The notes under the pieces are model-generated. The model was not told where the DNA came from and made no database searches. It saw nothing but the letters and a program-made list of their open reading frames with translations. Both the position numbers and the translations under genes were made by a program. From contig NZ_JAKSXV010000020.1 of assembly GCF_022829345.1 (NCBI RefSeq), positions 1 to 64,000 on the forward strand: 64,000 nt of DNA, in the 5' to 3' direction. The number at the start of each line of letters is the position of its first letter. Position 1 is the first letter of the stretch. Source of the DNA: Methylobacterium sp. J-090 (lineage in GTDB: Bacteria; Pseudomonadota; Alphaproteobacteria; Rhizobiales; Beijerinckiaceae). Positions 26,639-36,605 of the stretch are shown piece by piece.

Positions 26639-26965
26639 ATGGCCGACATCACCCTGACCCCCCGCGCCGCCAAGCGCATCAACGAGATCATGGGCAAGGA
26701 GCCGCCGGGCGCCTCCCTGCGGATCAGCGTGAACGGCGGCGGCTGCTCGGGCTTCTCCTACGCCTTCGACATCGAACGGGCGCGGGCGGCCGACGATGTC
26801 GCCATCGAGCGCGACGGTGCCACGGTCCTCGTCGATCCCATGTCGCTCGAGTACATGAGCGGAGCGGTCATCGATTTCGTCAACGACCTCATCGGCCAGT
26901 CGTTCAAGATCGAGAACCCGCTCGCCACCGCCTCCTGCGGCTGCGGCACGTCGTTTTCCCTGTAG
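26639..26965 (+). CDS. erpA: IscA/ErpA-type iron-sulfur cluster carrier
   Basis: The 108-aa A-type carrier accepts and delivers Fe-S clusters. The three cysteines are in GGGCSGFSY and SCGCGTSF (the C-x(~65)-CxC pattern). MADITLTPRAAKRINEIM opens the domain; ATG at 26639. Its place beside dgt and argS is the usual location of erpA in Hyphomicrobiales. The sequence alone cannot separate ErpA from IscA or SufA. Confidence 0.88.
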   Translation: MADITLTPRAAKRINEIMGKEPPGASLRISVNGGGCSGFSYAFDIERARAADDVAIERDGATVLVDPMSLEYMSGAVIDFVNDLIGQSFKIENPLATASCGCGTSFSL

Positions 26966-27073
26966 CGGCGCGCACCTCTCAGCGGACCAACCGGCATTTG
27001 CCACGGGCGCCGAAACGCGGCACGGATGCGCCCTCTCCTCGAAGCGCCGTTCGCCAGCGATCCGGAAAACTCC

Positions 27074-28861
27074 ATGATTCCCTCGAAAGGCCGCCCCCTC
27101 CTGCGCTGGGCGACCGGCGTCTCGGCCTGCGTCCTCGTTCTTCTCGGCGCCGGCCTGCCGACACTTCCTGGGGCCGCCTGGGCCCAGGAAGCGGCCTCCG
27201 CCGTTCAGGACGTGGCCCTGACGGACGTGACCTTGCCGCTGGGCGACGCGGTGTTGAAGGCCGCGCGCGTCACCGTGAGCGGCACGCGCCTGTCGAAGGA
27301 CGAGCTGCTCGCCCTGCTCCGGCCCGGCCCCGAGCCCGTGGCGGCGCGCCTCGCCCGGCTCGATGCGGCGAGCCTCGTCATCCCGGACCTGCGCGTCGAG
27401 GGTACGCGCGAAACGGTGACCTACCGCGACGTGGTCGCCAAGGACGTGCGCGCCGGGCGGATCGCGGAGCTCACCTCCGCCGGGGCACTCCTCACCGTCG
27501 AGGGCGACCGCAAGGGCGCCGGGTCCTACGGCGCGCTCCGAGCCACCGATCTCGATCTCGCCGCCCTGGCCCGGCTCTACACCGAGCCGGGTGACGGAAA
27601 GGGGGCCCTGCAGCGGATCTACGGCGCATTCTCCGTCGCGGACGTGGCCTTCGTCGACGCGAACGGCACGGCGGTGAAAATCGCCCGCATCCTGGGACGC
27701 GACCTCAGCGCCCGCCCGGTGCCGGGCACCTGGGCCGGCGCCCTCAAGGCGCTCACCGCCCCCGGCCTCGCCGAGGCGCCGCCGGCCACCCGGGCCAAGC
27801 TCTCGGCCACGGCGGCCGATCTCGCCGAATCGGCAACCCTGGGCGGCTTCGAAGCCACGGGCCTCAGCATCCAGCACACCAAGGGCCCAGCCCCACTCAA
27901 CCTCGGCATCGGCCGCATTCTCGTCGGCGGCTCGGATGCGAGTCTCCAGGACATCGTCCTCACGAGCAACGGGATCGACGCCAAGCTCGCGCGCCTGTCG
28001 CTCAACGGCTTCTCCCTCGCCCCCACCATCGCGGCCCTGCGCAAGCTCGCAGCGATGCCCGACGCCACCGACGAGGACCTGCGCCGGCTCACTCCGGTGA
28101 TCGGCACGGTGGCCCTGACGGATCTCAGCCTCGATCTTTCAGGCGAAGCGGGCGCCAAACCTGCGGACCCGGCCGTGAAGGCCGAGCCGATGCATGTCGG
28201 CCTGCGCACGGCCGCGATGAATTTCGGTGCGCCCCGCGACGGCGTCCCCACGGCCGGGCGCGTCAACCTGTCGGGCCTGACCCTGCCGGCCTCCGCCGTG
28301 GCCGGCGTGCCCGGCCTCGGCTCCCTCGGCCTCTACGGCTACCGCGACCTCGATCTGACCGTGGTGGCCGACACGGCCTGGGACGCGGCGGCCAAGGAGC
28401 TCAAGCTCGGTGAAGTCTCGATCTCGGGCAAGGACATGGGCACGGTGCGGATCAATGGCATGCTCGGCGGCATCGGCCCCGAGGTGTTCGATCCCGATGC
28501 GGGCGTGTCGGGCTTCGCCATGCTGTCGGCCACGGCGAAGGCACTCGATCTCACCATCGAGAATACCGGCCTGTTCGAGCGCTTCATCGCGGCCCAGTCC
28601 AAGGTGCTCAGCCTGAAGCCCGAGGAGCTGAAGCAGGAATACGCCACGGCGAGCCTCTACGGCGTGCCGGCGATCCTCGGCAATTCGGCCGGCGCCAAGG
28701 CCATCGGCGCGGCCATGGGCCAGTTCGTGGCCAAGCCCGGCACCCTGTTCCTGAGCGTCCGGCCCAAGAACGGCACCGGCATCGGCATGCTGGAGTTCAG
28801 CGCCGCCCCGACGCCCGCCGCCGTCCTCGACCGCCTGACCATCGACGCCAAGGCGAATTGA
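27074..28861 (+). CDS. Large secreted protein of unknown function
   Basis: The 595-aa protein starts with a signal peptide (GVSACVLVLLGAGLPTLPGAAWA). The mature part repeats a pattern of short beta-strands and polar loops with motifs such as LTDVTLPLGDAVLKAARVTVSG, VALTDLSLDLSG and GRVNLSGLTLPASAVAG. This resembles AsmA-like or other layered beta proteins that span the envelope, but I do not recognise a named family. There is no cysteine in the mature protein and no catalytic motif. ATG at 27074 is chosen for the signal peptide; an in-frame ATG at 27026 would add 16 residues. It converges on the racemase gene, five bases apart. Confidence 0.7.
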   Translation: MIPSKGRPLLRWATGVSACVLVLLGAGLPTLPGAAWAQEAASAVQDVALTDVTLPLGDAVLKAARVTVSGTRLSKDELLALLRPGPEPVAARLARLDAASLVIPDLRVEGTRETVTYRDVVAKDVRAGRIAELTSAGALLTVEGDRKGAGSYGALRATDLDLAALARLYTEPGDGKGALQRIYGAFSVADVAFVDANGTAVKIARILGRDLSARPVPGTWAGALKALTAPGLAEAPPATRAKLSATAADLAESATLGGFEATGLSIQHTKGPAPLNLGIGRILVGGSDASLQDIVLTSNGIDAKLARLSLNGFSLAPTIAALRKLAAMPDATDEDLRRLTPVIGTVALTDLSLDLSGEAGAKPADPAVKAEPMHVGLRTAAMNFGAPRDGVPTAGRVNLSGLTLPASAVAGVPGLGSLGLYGYRDLDLTVVADTAWDAAAKELKLGEVSISGKDMGTVRINGMLGGIGPEVFDPDAGVSGFAMLSATAKALDLTIENTGLFERFIAAQSKVLSLKPEELKQEYATASLYGVPAILGNSAGAKAIGAAMGQFVAKPGTLFLSVRPKNGTGIGMLEFSAAPTPAAVLDRLTIDAKAN

Positions 28862-28866
28862 CGCGG

Positions 28867-29565
28867 CTACGCGGCCCGGCGCACGGGCGTATCGCAGGCC
28901 CCGATGCAGGCCCGGGCGAGCGCCTCGGTGGCATCGAGGAGGGGGTCTCCGAGGCTCTCGCCGGACGCGGCGAGGGCCAGGGGAATCTCCGTGCAGGCGA
29001 GCACCACCTGCCCGCAGCCGGTTGCGATCAGGCCTCGCGCCTGCGTGCGCAAGAGGAGGCCGGCCTCGGCCATGGCACCGGCCTTCGCGAGGCGGATCGC
29101 CCGCATCACCGCGTCCTGATCCTCGGGGGCCACGCAGGCGAAACCGTGCCGGGCCAAGCGCTCGGGATAGAGTCCGGCTGTGAGGGTCCCACTGGTGGCG
29201 AGCAGCCCGACGGGCCCACCGCGATACCCCCGGGCGATCAGCGCGTCGGCCACGGCCTCGACGATGTGCAGGATCGGCAGGGCCGTCCGCGCCTGGAGCG
29301 CAGCGTGCCAGTGGTGCGCGGTGTTGCAGGGAATCGCGATGCGGGTGGCGCCCGCCGCCTCCAGGCGGCGCAGGCCCGCCGCCATGGCGGGCAGGGGATC
29401 GGGACCGCCCCCGAGGATGGCCCGGGTGCGGTCGGGGATGTCGCAGGCCTGGAGCACCAGGGCTCCGGGATGGTCCTGATCGCGCATTGCCGGGGTGGCG
29501 TCCACGAGCTTGCGCATGAAGTCCACGGTGGCCATCGGCCCCATGCCGCCCAGGATTCCCAGCAT
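28867..29565 (-). CDS. Aspartate/glutamate racemase family protein
   Basis: The 232-aa protein starts MLGILGGMGPMATVDFMRKLV, as do aspartate racemases. Both catalytic cysteines are present: PCNTAHHW near residue 80 and VLACTEIPLAL near residue 190. It would interconvert L- and D-aspartate, or a related amino acid, through a two-base mechanism in the cytoplasm. Substrate cannot be fixed from sequence. The adjacent LysR gene is on the same strand, 77 bases upstream. Confidence 0.85.
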   Translation of the reverse strand: MLGILGGMGPMATVDFMRKLVDATPAMRDQDHPGALVLQACDIPDRTRAILGGGPDPLPAMAAGLRRLEAAGATRIAIPCNTAHHWHAALQARTALPILHIVEAVADALIARGYRGGPVGLLATSGTLTAGLYPERLARHGFACVAPEDQDAVMRAIRLAKAGAMAEAGLLLRTQARGLIATGCGQVVLACTEIPLALAASGESLGDPLLDATEALARACIGACDTPVRRAA

Positions 29566-29642
29566 CGTTCCCTCCCCGTCCGTGCGACGGGACGAGGCAT
29601 GACGCAGCGCGGCACGCGGGGCCAATGCCGTGTCGGAACGCC

Positions 29643-30521
29643 TTATGCGATCTGCGAATAGTCTTCGGCCGCTGCCCAGACCGCCTCGACGGCGGCACGG
29701 GTACGGGCGCGGCTGCGGTAGAGCCGGATCTCCAAGGGCACGTCGGGTCCGGCCGCGACCAGCCGGCCCTCGGCCAATTCCCGGGTGACGAGGCTGCGCG
29801 GCACAAAGGCGAGCCCGTGGCCCTCCAGGGCCATGGCTTTCAGCGCCTCGGCCATGGCGTTGGTGTGGGCGATCCGCCCCGGCGGGGCCGCCCCTTGCGC
29901 CTGCGCGAACAGGCTCACGCGCCCGAGGAACGTGTCGGCCGCGTAGGCCAGGAGCGGGGCCGGCGCCTCCGCCGTGGGGGCCGGCAGGCCGGGACTGTGC
30001 ACCGCCACCAGCCCGTCCGCCCCGACGACGCGGTGCGGATAGAGGTCCGGGTCGAGGAGGATCGGCACGCTCGGGTGGTGGAAGGTCAGGAGGAAGTCGT
30101 AGCCGCCTTCGGCGATGGCCTGGAGGCAGTTGTGAAAATCATCCGGCAGCAGACGCGTTCCGATGGGACCCGTGCGCGCTTCGATGGTCCGGAACCAGGC
30201 GGGGAAGAAGGCGAGCGACAGGGTGTGGAGGGCGGTGACGCTCACCACCGGCCCGCCCGCCCCGGTGCCGGCGCGGAGATCCACGCGGCTCGCATGGAGC
30301 ATCCGCACGGTCTCCTCCGCCGTCTCGCGGAAGCGCCGGCCCGCCGGGGTCAGGGTCGTGGGGTAGGTGCTGCGGTCGATGAGGCCGACGCCGAGCCAGA
30401 GTTCCAGGGCCTGGATCCGGCGGCTGAAGGCCGATTGCGTGACGCGGCGCGCCTCGGCCGAGCGGGAGAAGCTGCGAGTCTCGGCGAGGCTGAGGAAATC
30501 CTCCAGCCATTTCAGCTCCAC
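29643..30521 (-). CDS. LysR-family transcriptional regulator
   Basis: The 292-aa regulator has an N-terminal winged helix-turn-helix (WLEDFLSLAETRSFSRSAEARRVTQSAFSRRI, about residues 5-60) and a C-terminal periplasmic-binding-like effector domain (VSVTALHTLSLAFFPAWF; GLAFVPRSLV). GTG start at 30521 follows GGGGAG. It might control the racemase gene downstream, but LysR proteins often control divergent genes, and none is present here, so the target is open. Confidence 0.87.
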   Translation of the reverse strand: MELKWLEDFLSLAETRSFSRSAEARRVTQSAFSRRIQALELWLGVGLIDRSTYPTTLTPAGRRFRETAEETVRMLHASRVDLRAGTGAGGPVVSVTALHTLSLAFFPAWFRTIEARTGPIGTRLLPDDFHNCLQAIAEGGYDFLLTFHHPSVPILLDPDLYPHRVVGADGLVAVHSPGLPAPTAEAPAPLLAYAADTFLGRVSLFAQAQGAAPPGRIAHTNAMAEALKAMALEGHGLAFVPRSLVTRELAEGRLVAAGPDVPLEIRLYRSRARTRAAVEAVWAAAEDYSQIA

Positions 30522-30541
30522 CGCGCGCTCCCCGGCGACCG

Positions 30542-31693
30542 TTAATCCAGTTCGCGCACCACCACGCGCCCACGCTCGGCCGAGAGGGCGAGGCGGCCGG
30601 CCTTGAGGGCCAGCGCCTTCTCGCCGAACAGGGCCCGGCGCCAGCCGTGCAGCACGGCCACGTCGGCCTCGTCGTCGTCCGCGATGGCTTCGAGATCGTC
30701 CACGGAAGCGATGATCTTCGGGGCGACGCCTTCGGTCTCGCACACGGCCTTCAGAAGCACCTTGAGCAGTTCGACGAGGGCCCCGTTGCCGCCGCGGCTG
30801 CGGCTGCGCTCCGGCAGGGCGATGTCGGCGAGGTCGCGGGCGAAGCCGCGCTCGACGGCGGCGAGGATGTCGGTGCCCGTGCGTGAGCGCTCGAAGCCGG
30901 CGGGAATCGAGCGCAGGCGTCCCAGGGCCTCGACGCTGCGCGGCGCCGAGGAGGCGACATCGATCACGGCCTCGTCCTTGAGGATGCGCCCGCGCGGCAC
31001 GTTGCGGCTCTGCGCCTCGCGCTCGCGCCAGGCGGCGACCTCGATGAGGACGGCGATTTCGCGGGGCTTGCGCATGCGGCCGGCGAGACGCCGCCAGGCC
31101 TGCGACGGGTCGGCCTTGTAGGTCTCGGGCGAGGTGAGGACGCTCATCTCCTCGTCGAGCCACTCGCCCCGGTCGGTGGACAGGAGCTGGCCGGCCAGAA
31201 CCTCGTAGACCTTCACGAGGTGGGTGACGTCGGACAGGGCGTAGGTCAGCTGCGCGTCGGAGAGCGGCCGGCGCGACCAGTCGGTGAAGCGCGAGGACTT
31301 GTCGATCTTGGCCTTCGCCACGTCGTTGACGAGTTGCTCGTAGGAGACCGAATCGCCGTAGCCGCACACCATGGCGGCCACCTGCGTGTCGAAGAACGGC
31401 TGCGGCAGCAGGCCGCCGAGCAGCCAGATGATCTCGAGATCCTGCCGGGCGGAGTGGAACACCTTGACCACGCCCTCGTCGGCCATCAGCGCGAAGAACG
31501 GCGCGAGGTCGAGGTCGGGTGCGAGCGGATCGACGAGCACCCCCGACCCGTCCGGCCCCGCCATCTGGATGAGGCAGAGCTTCGGATAGTAGGTGGTCTC
31601 GCGCATGAACTCCGTATCGACGGTGACGAAGGGGTGCGCGGCGAAACGGTCGCAGGCCTCGGCGAGGGCGTGCGTGGTCGAGATCAGGTCCAT
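30542..31693 (-). CDS. rnd: Ribonuclease D
   Basis: The 383-aa 3'-5' exoribonuclease matures tRNAs and other stable RNAs. The DEDD catalytic set is visible: VDTEFMRE (D, E), [12 protein letters not shown] (D) and [13 protein letters not shown] (Y, D), making it the DEDDy type. A HRDC-like helical region follows ([25 protein letters not shown]). Start ATG 31693. Confidence 0.94.
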   Translation of the reverse strand: MDLISTTHALAEACDRFAAHPFVTVDTEFMRETTYYPKLCLIQMAGPDGSGVLVDPLAPDLDLAPFFALMADEGVVKVFHSARQDLEIIWLLGGLLPQPFFDTQVAAMVCGYGDSVSYEQLVNDVAKAKIDKSSRFTDWSRRPLSDAQLTYALSDVTHLVKVYEVLAGQLLSTDRGEWLDEEMSVLTSPETYKADPSQAWRRLAGRMRKPREIAVLIEVAAWREREAQSRNVPRGRILKDEAVIDVASSAPRSVEALGRLRSIPAGFERSRTGTDILAAVERGFARDLADIALPERSRSRGGNGALVELLKVLLKAVCETEGVAPKIIASVDDLEAIADDDEADVAVLHGWRRALFGEKALALKAGRLALSAERGRVVVRELD

Positions 31694-31850
31694 GGAATTC
31701 GGCTATATCGGAGGTTGACCCCGCACGCGAGATCGTATCGCCGAATCGGTATTGGATCGTCGCGGGCCCCGATCCGGCTTGCCGGCGCAGGCGCGGGACG
31801 GAGTGGCCGACCCGCCGGAGCGCCGCCGAACGGGCCGCGCCTCCGAATCT

Positions 31851-32846
31851 TCAGCGGAGATAGGCGGGGGGCACCCGGTGCGCGGCGAGGAGAGCGGCAA
31901 CCGGATGGTCGATCGGCGCGACCACGGCCCCGAGCCCGAGTCGGAACGGCAGCGGCGGAGCGCCGAGCAGGCCGAGGTAGGTGTCGGGCATATGCTGGTG
32001 CAGCGTCTCGATCACGAACGCGATCGGCGTGCAGGCGATCGACGGCGGCTCGACGCGCCCCGGAAGCGGGACGGGCGTGCCGATGGCCGTGTAGCCGTAA
32101 TCCCGCAGGCGCCATGCCGTGGCGTGCAGGGCGAGATCGAGGAGCACGCCGCCCTGGGGAGCCGGCTGGAAGAAGCCGCGGGTGGCCAGCACGTCGTCCC
32201 AGCCATACGGCACGCTGTCGAGGGTGTTGTAGACCCGCCTCACCCGGCCGGCCAGCGCGGTCCCCGGACCGAACAGGGCGGCGAACGCGCCGTTGCCGGG
32301 CGTCATGCCGGCGAAGGTCGTCACGTCCGCGATTCGGCCGGGATCGCGCCCGGCCAGCCAGAGCGCCAGGACGGGGGCGAGCGTTCCGCCGAGGCTGTGC
32401 CCGGTGACCGAGAGGGGGGCGTCGGCGGGCAGGCGGTCGAGGGCCTGCGCGAGTGTGGTGCCGGCCGCGTCCTGCAGGGCGAGGAGGCCGGAGAACCCCG
32501 CCCAGGTCCCACCCGAGACCTGCGGATCGGGCCCGCCGGGATCGCTCGGCACGCCGGACGGCCATTCCGCCATCGGACCGAAGGGCGAATCCTGATTGCC
32601 GTCCTCCCAGTAGGCCGGGGAGAACGGGTTCGGGTAGGTCCCCCGGATGGCGACGGCATAGCCGCCGTCGCGCAGGTTCCGGGTCAGATAGGCGAAGTTG
32701 ACCGGCACCATTTCCGCCCGGGCGATCCAGACGGCCTGCCACACCCCATGCGTCAGCGCGTCCCGGTCGAGGTAGTCGGGAATGTCGGCCGGGTGGCCGT
32801 AGGCGATCCCGGCCAGCGTCATCAGTTCGGCATCCGACGGGGGCAT
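31851..32846 (-). CDS. Lipase-like alpha/beta hydrolase (class 3 lipase type)
   Basis: The 331-aa protein carries the nucleophile elbow TGHSLGGTLAPVLALWLAG (Ser in GHSLG), preceded by YAVAIRGTYPNPFS, in the order seen in class 3 (Lip3) lipases. Asp and His partners probably lie in YNTLDSVPYGW and the ETLHQHMPDTY region. It lacks a classical signal peptide (MPPSDAELMTLAGIAYGHPADI), so secretion would need another route. It is 12 bases downstream of the 211-aa unknown gene, implying a two-gene operon. Substrate unknown. Confidence 0.75.
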   Translation of the reverse strand: MPPSDAELMTLAGIAYGHPADIPDYLDRDALTHGVWQAVWIARAEMVPVNFAYLTRNLRDGGYAVAIRGTYPNPFSPAYWEDGNQDSPFGPMAEWPSGVPSDPGGPDPQVSGGTWAGFSGLLALQDAAGTTLAQALDRLPADAPLSVTGHSLGGTLAPVLALWLAGRDPGRIADVTTFAGMTPGNGAFAALFGPGTALAGRVRRVYNTLDSVPYGWDDVLATRGFFQPAPQGGVLLDLALHATAWRLRDYGYTAIGTPVPLPGRVEPPSIACTPIAFVIETLHQHMPDTYLGLLGAPPLPFRLGLGAVVAPIDHPVAALLAAHRVPPAYLR

Positions 32847-32858
32847 GGCGCGGCCCCC

Positions 32859-33494
32859 TCAGCCGGCGATCACAGGGCCGCCACCGATCGGAACGGAATA
32901 GGCCGCCGCCGCGATGGGCACGAGGGGACTGCCCTGCTGGCTGACGAAGAACTGCCGGACCGTCGCCGTCGCCAGGAACGTGCTGCCGGCCTGGGGCGTC
33001 AGTTGCACGATCCCGCGATTGCCCGCCGACTCGGTTGCCGCAACCGCTTGCGCGACCGCGCTGAGGCCCGTGGCGACGTATTGAACGCCGAAGATGAGCG
33101 TCTGATTGGCCGGGATCGACAGATAGATGATCGGCGACGAAGGATTGTTCTGAAAAACCGACGTGTAGTCGATGATCGAAAGGTTGTAATTGACCAGATT
33201 GGCCGTGAGCTTGATCTTGCCTCCGGAGGGGGACGCGACGAAAGGCACGGTCGGCAGGTAGCGCAGCTGGATCTGGGCGACCCCGCTGCCCGCCGTATTG
33301 GTGACCTGGATGAAGGTGCCCTGGAGGACGAGAGGCACCTGGGTGAAGCCGGGGACGATCGGCTCGCCGAGGATCTCGAACGGAACCGAATACGGTCCGG
33401 CACCCAGCGCCTTCACGGCATCGAAATCGGCATCGGAGATGATCAGGTCCGGGGGCAGTGTCGTCTGTGCATTGGGATTCTCGACGATCAGCAT
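32859..33494 (-). CDS. Unknown protein paired with the lipase-like gene
   Basis: The 211-aa protein has no signal peptide and no cysteine. It is predicted to be beta-rich (KIKLTANLVNYNLSIIDYTSVF, IIYLSIPANQTLIFGVQYV), which suggests a jelly-roll or tube-like fold such as in phage or secretion-system structural proteins, but I recognise no family. Its codon use is somewhat less GC-biased than neighbours. It is encoded directly upstream of the lipase-like gene, so it may be the transport, scaffold or inhibitor partner of that enzyme. ATG at 33494. Confidence 0.6.
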   Translation of the reverse strand: MLIVENPNAQTTLPPDLIISDADFDAVKALGAGPYSVPFEILGEPIVPGFTQVPLVLQGTFIQVTNTAGSGVAQIQLRYLPTVPFVASPSGGKIKLTANLVNYNLSIIDYTSVFQNNPSSPIIYLSIPANQTLIFGVQYVATGLSAVAQAVAATESAGNRGIVQLTPQAGSTFLATATVRQFFVSQQGSPLVPIAAAAYSVPIGGGPVIAG

Positions 33495-33829
33495 GGCGTC
33501 ACCTCTTTGCGGGGGAAAACGGCATCGATGGTCTGGGCGCAGGCACGCGACGGCTCACGGTCGTTCGGGCATGCGCGCGCACGGCCGACGATCATGGAGC
33601 CCGAACGCGTGGCGATGTCGGACTGAGGATCGGGTGATTCTGTTCTTCGACTTCCGGCTGGAACCCTAACCGGGTCGAAATGCACCCGCAAGAATTTTTA
33701 AACTCAAGATTTATTGATCGCTAGTTTTACAACCTGAGGGAAAGACGCGGCGAGGGCATACCGCGTTCCCTCACCTTGACTTGCCCGCCCTCGCGTGAAT
33801 GGTGCCGGGCTCATTCCATAGAGCCCGCC
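33495..33829. other. 335-bp intergenic region between divergent unknown gene and aspS
   Basis: No ORF stands out here. The stretch 33688-33735 is distinctly AT-rich (TTTTTAAACTCAAGATTTATTGATCG region) and probably holds promoters for both divergent genes. I cannot point to a clean -35/-10 pair. The aspS side ends in a non-coding GC-rich leader. Confidence 0.5.
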
Positions 33830-35644
33830 ATGCACCGTTATCGTACCCACACCTGCGGGGCGCTCCGCCCCTCGGACGTCGGCCAGACCGTCCGCCTCTC
33901 CGGCTGGTGCCACCGCATTCGCGACCATGGCGGCGTGCTGTTCATCGACCTGCGCGACCATTACGGCCGCACGCAATGCGTGGTGGACTCGGACTCCAAG
34001 GCGTTCCAGGGGGCGAACCTCGCCCGCTCCGAATGGGTGATCCGCATCGACGGGCGCGTGCGCACGCGGCCCGCCGGCACCGAGAACCCCGACCTGCCGA
34101 CCGGCACGGTGGAGGTCTACATCGACGACCTCGAGGTGCTCGGGCCCGCCGGCGAGCTGCCGGTGCCGGTGTTCGGCGACCAGGAATACCCGGAAGAAAC
34201 GCGGCTGAAGTACCGCTTCCTGGATCTCCGCCGCGACAAGCTGCATGCCAACATCATGAAGCGCGGCGCGATCATCGATTCGCTCCGCCGCCGGATGCGC
34301 GAGGGCGGCTTCTTCGAGTTCCAGACCCCGATCCTCACCGCCTCCTCGCCGGAAGGCGCGCGCGACTACCTCGTGCCCTCCCGCGTGCATCCCGGAAAGT
34401 TCTACGCGCTGCCGCAGGCGCCCCAGCAGTTCAAGCAGCTGACGATGATCGCCGGCTTCGATCGCTACTTCCAGATCGCCCCGTGTTTTCGCGACGAGGA
34501 TGCGCGCGCCGACCGCTCCCCGGGCGAGTTCTACCAGCTCGACATCGAGATGAGCTTCGTCACCCAGGAGGACGTGTTCCAGTCCGTCGAGCCGGTGCTG
34601 CGCAGCGTCTTCGAGGAATTCGCCGACGGCAAGCGCGTGACCAAGGAATTCCCGCGCATTCCCTATGCCGAGTCGATGCTGAAGTACGGCGTCGACAAGC
34701 CGGACCTGCGCAACCCGCTGATCATCGCCGACGTCACCGACGAATTTTCGCGCGACGACGTCGCGTTCAAGGCGTTCAAGGGCGTGATCGCGTCCGGCGG
34801 CAAGGTCCGGGCGATCCCGGCGACGGGCGCCGCGACCCAGCCGCGCTCGTTCTTCGACAAGCTCAACGATTTCGCCCGCGCCGAGGGCGCGCCCGGCCTC
34901 GGCTACGTCATCTTCGAGGATGTCGACGGCGTGCTCACCGGCAAGGGCCCCATCGCCAAGTTCATCCCGGCCGAGGTCCAGGCCCTCATCGCGGAAAAAA
35001 CCGGGACGAAGGCGGGCGACGCCGTGTTCTTCTCCGCCGGCACCGAGGCCAAGGCGGCCGCACTCGCCGGCAAGGCCCGCATCCGCATCGCGGACGAGCT
35101 GAACCTCTCGGATAAAGATCAGTTCGCCTTCTGCTGGATCACCGACTTCCCGATGTACGAGTGGAACGAGGACGACAAGAAGATCGACTTCTCCCACAAC
35201 CCGTTCTCGATGCCGAATTTCGACCGCGAGGCGTTCCTCGCCCTCGATCCGGCGGACGAGACGACGATTCTGGGCATCAAGGCGTTCCAGTACGACATCG
35301 TCTGCAACGGCACCGAGCTCTCGTCGGGCGCCATCCGCAACCATCGCCCCGAGGTGATGGAGAAGGCCTTCGGTCTGGCCGGCTACGGCCAGGACGTGCT
35401 GGAGGAGAAGTTCGGCGGCATGCTCAATGCGCTGAAGCTCGGCGCCCCGCCGCACGGCGGCATCGCTCCGGGTATCGACCGCATCGTGATGCTGCTCTGC
35501 GGCGAGCAGAACCTGCGCGAGGTGGTGCTGTTCCCCATGAACCAGCGCGCCGAGGACCTGATGATGGGCGCGCCCGCCGAGGCGACGCCGAAGCAGCTGC
35601 GCGAACTCCACATCCGCCTGAACCTGCCCGAGAAAAGCGCGTAG
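33830..35644 (+). CDS. aspS: Aspartate-tRNA(Asp/Asn) ligase
   Basis: The 604-aa class II synthetase has an N-terminal OB fold ([26 protein letters not shown]), class motif 1 region near [16 protein letters not shown], motif 2 [22 protein letters not shown], a GAD insertion domain and motif 3 [19 protein letters not shown]. This is the long bacterial type, and in alphaproteobacteria it is usually non-discriminating, also charging tRNA-Asn for the GatCAB route. ATG 33830 gives [10 protein letters not shown], the usual start. Confidence 0.96.
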   Translation: MHRYRTHTCGALRPSDVGQTVRLSGWCHRIRDHGGVLFIDLRDHYGRTQCVVDSDSKAFQGANLARSEWVIRIDGRVRTRPAGTENPDLPTGTVEVYIDDLEVLGPAGELPVPVFGDQEYPEETRLKYRFLDLRRDKLHANIMKRGAIIDSLRRRMREGGFFEFQTPILTASSPEGARDYLVPSRVHPGKFYALPQAPQQFKQLTMIAGFDRYFQIAPCFRDEDARADRSPGEFYQLDIEMSFVTQEDVFQSVEPVLRSVFEEFADGKRVTKEFPRIPYAESMLKYGVDKPDLRNPLIIADVTDEFSRDDVAFKAFKGVIASGGKVRAIPATGAATQPRSFFDKLNDFARAEGAPGLGYVIFEDVDGVLTGKGPIAKFIPAEVQALIAEKTGTKAGDAVFFSAGTEAKAAALAGKARIRIADELNLSDKDQFAFCWITDFPMYEWNEDDKKIDFSHNPFSMPNFDREAFLALDPADETTILGIKAFQYDIVCNGTELSSGAIRNHRPEVMEKAFGLAGYGQDVLEEKFGGMLNALKLGAPPHGGIAPGIDRIVMLLCGEQNLREVVLFPMNQRAEDLMMGAPAEATPKQLRELHIRLNLPEKSA

Positions 35645-35653
35645 GGCGCACTC

Positions 35654-35678
35654 TCCCTCCCCCGGCGAGGGGGAGGGA
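35654..35678. repeat. 10-bp-stem palindrome after aspS
   Basis: TCCCTCCCCC (35654-35663) pairs with GGGGGAGGGA (35669-35678) around a 5-base loop, ten bases past the aspS stop. It lacks a following T-run, so it is more like an intergenic palindromic repeat than a rho-independent terminator. It may still stabilise the mRNA 3' end. Confidence 0.6.
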
Positions 35679-35720
35679 ATCGCCTCGCGCCCGAGGCGCT
35701 CTTGGAGACGTTGCCGAGCC

Positions 35721-36605
35721 GTGTCGAGCCTCGTCGCCATCGTCGTCACCCATGACAGCGCGCACGCCCTGCCCGGCTGCCTCGCCGCACTCGCCGCCGA
35801 GCACGTGCCCGCGCTGGTCGTCGACAATGCCAGCCGGGACGCGTCCGTGGCCCTCGCCGAGGCGGCCGGGGCGCAGGTAGTGCGCAGCCCGCGTAACGAG
35901 GGCTACGGCCGGGCCAACAATCGCGGCATCAGGGCCGCCGCCCGGGCCGAGCGCGTCCTCATCCTCAACCCCGACGTGACCTTGCGGCCCGGCGCCATCG
36001 ATGCCCTGCTCGCCGCCGCCCGCGCCTATCCGGAGGCCGGGCTCCTGGCGCCCCGCCTCGTTGAGCCGGACGGGCGATTCTTCTACCAGCCGCGCTCGCT
36101 GCTTGCCCCCTACCTCACCAATCCGAAAGGCAAACGGTCCCTGCCCGAGGGCGACGCCTGCGCGCCGTTCCTGTCGGGCGCCTGCCTGATGATCCGGCGC
36201 GACCTGTTCCTGACGCTCGGCGGCTTCGACCCGAACCTGTTCCTGTTCTACGAGGACGACGACCTGTGCCGGCGCGTGGCCGATGCCGGTTACGCCCTCG
36301 TCCACGTCCACGGGGCGCAAGCCCTGCACGGGCGCGGACGCTCCTCGGCGGCGGAGCCCGGCCGGGTGTTCCGCACCCGCTGGCATCAGTCCTGGTCGCG
36401 CGCCTACGTCTGCACCAAGTACGGCCTGCCGGATCCGAGCCCGGGCATGCTCGCCGTCAATGCGCCGAAGGCGGCCCTGGCGCGCCTCGTCGGGCACCGC
36501 GCCCTGTGGGAGCGCTACGGCGGCTCGGCGGCCGGGGCGCTGGCCGCCCTGCGCGGTCGCACCGCCCTCGATCACGAGGGACTGGACCGCGAGGAGTCCG
36601 TGTGA
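35721..36605 (+). CDS. Family 2 glycosyltransferase (rhamnosyltransferase-like)
   Basis: The 294-aa enzyme has the GT-A N-terminus LVAIVVTHDSAHALPGCLAALA, VVDNASRDASV, RNEGYGRANNRGI, the acceptor-binding ILNPDVTLRPGAI, and GFDPNLFLFYEDDDLCRRV, a GT2 signature. It transfers a sugar from a nucleotide donor, probably to a cell-surface glycan. Donor and acceptor are unknown. GTG start at 35721. The stop overlaps the acyltransferase start (GTGA, 36602-36605), so they act together, perhaps on the same polysaccharide. Confidence 0.85.
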   Translation: MSSLVAIVVTHDSAHALPGCLAALAAEHVPALVVDNASRDASVALAEAAGAQVVRSPRNEGYGRANNRGIRAAARAERVLILNPDVTLRPGAIDALLAAARAYPEAGLLAPRLVEPDGRFFYQPRSLLAPYLTNPKGKRSLPEGDACAPFLSGACLMIRRDLFLTLGGFDPNLFLFYEDDDLCRRVADAGYALVHVHGAQALHGRGRSSAAEPGRVFRTRWHQSWSRAYVCTKYGLPDPSPGMLAVNAPKAALARLVGHRALWERYGGSAAGALAALRGRTALDHEGLDREESV

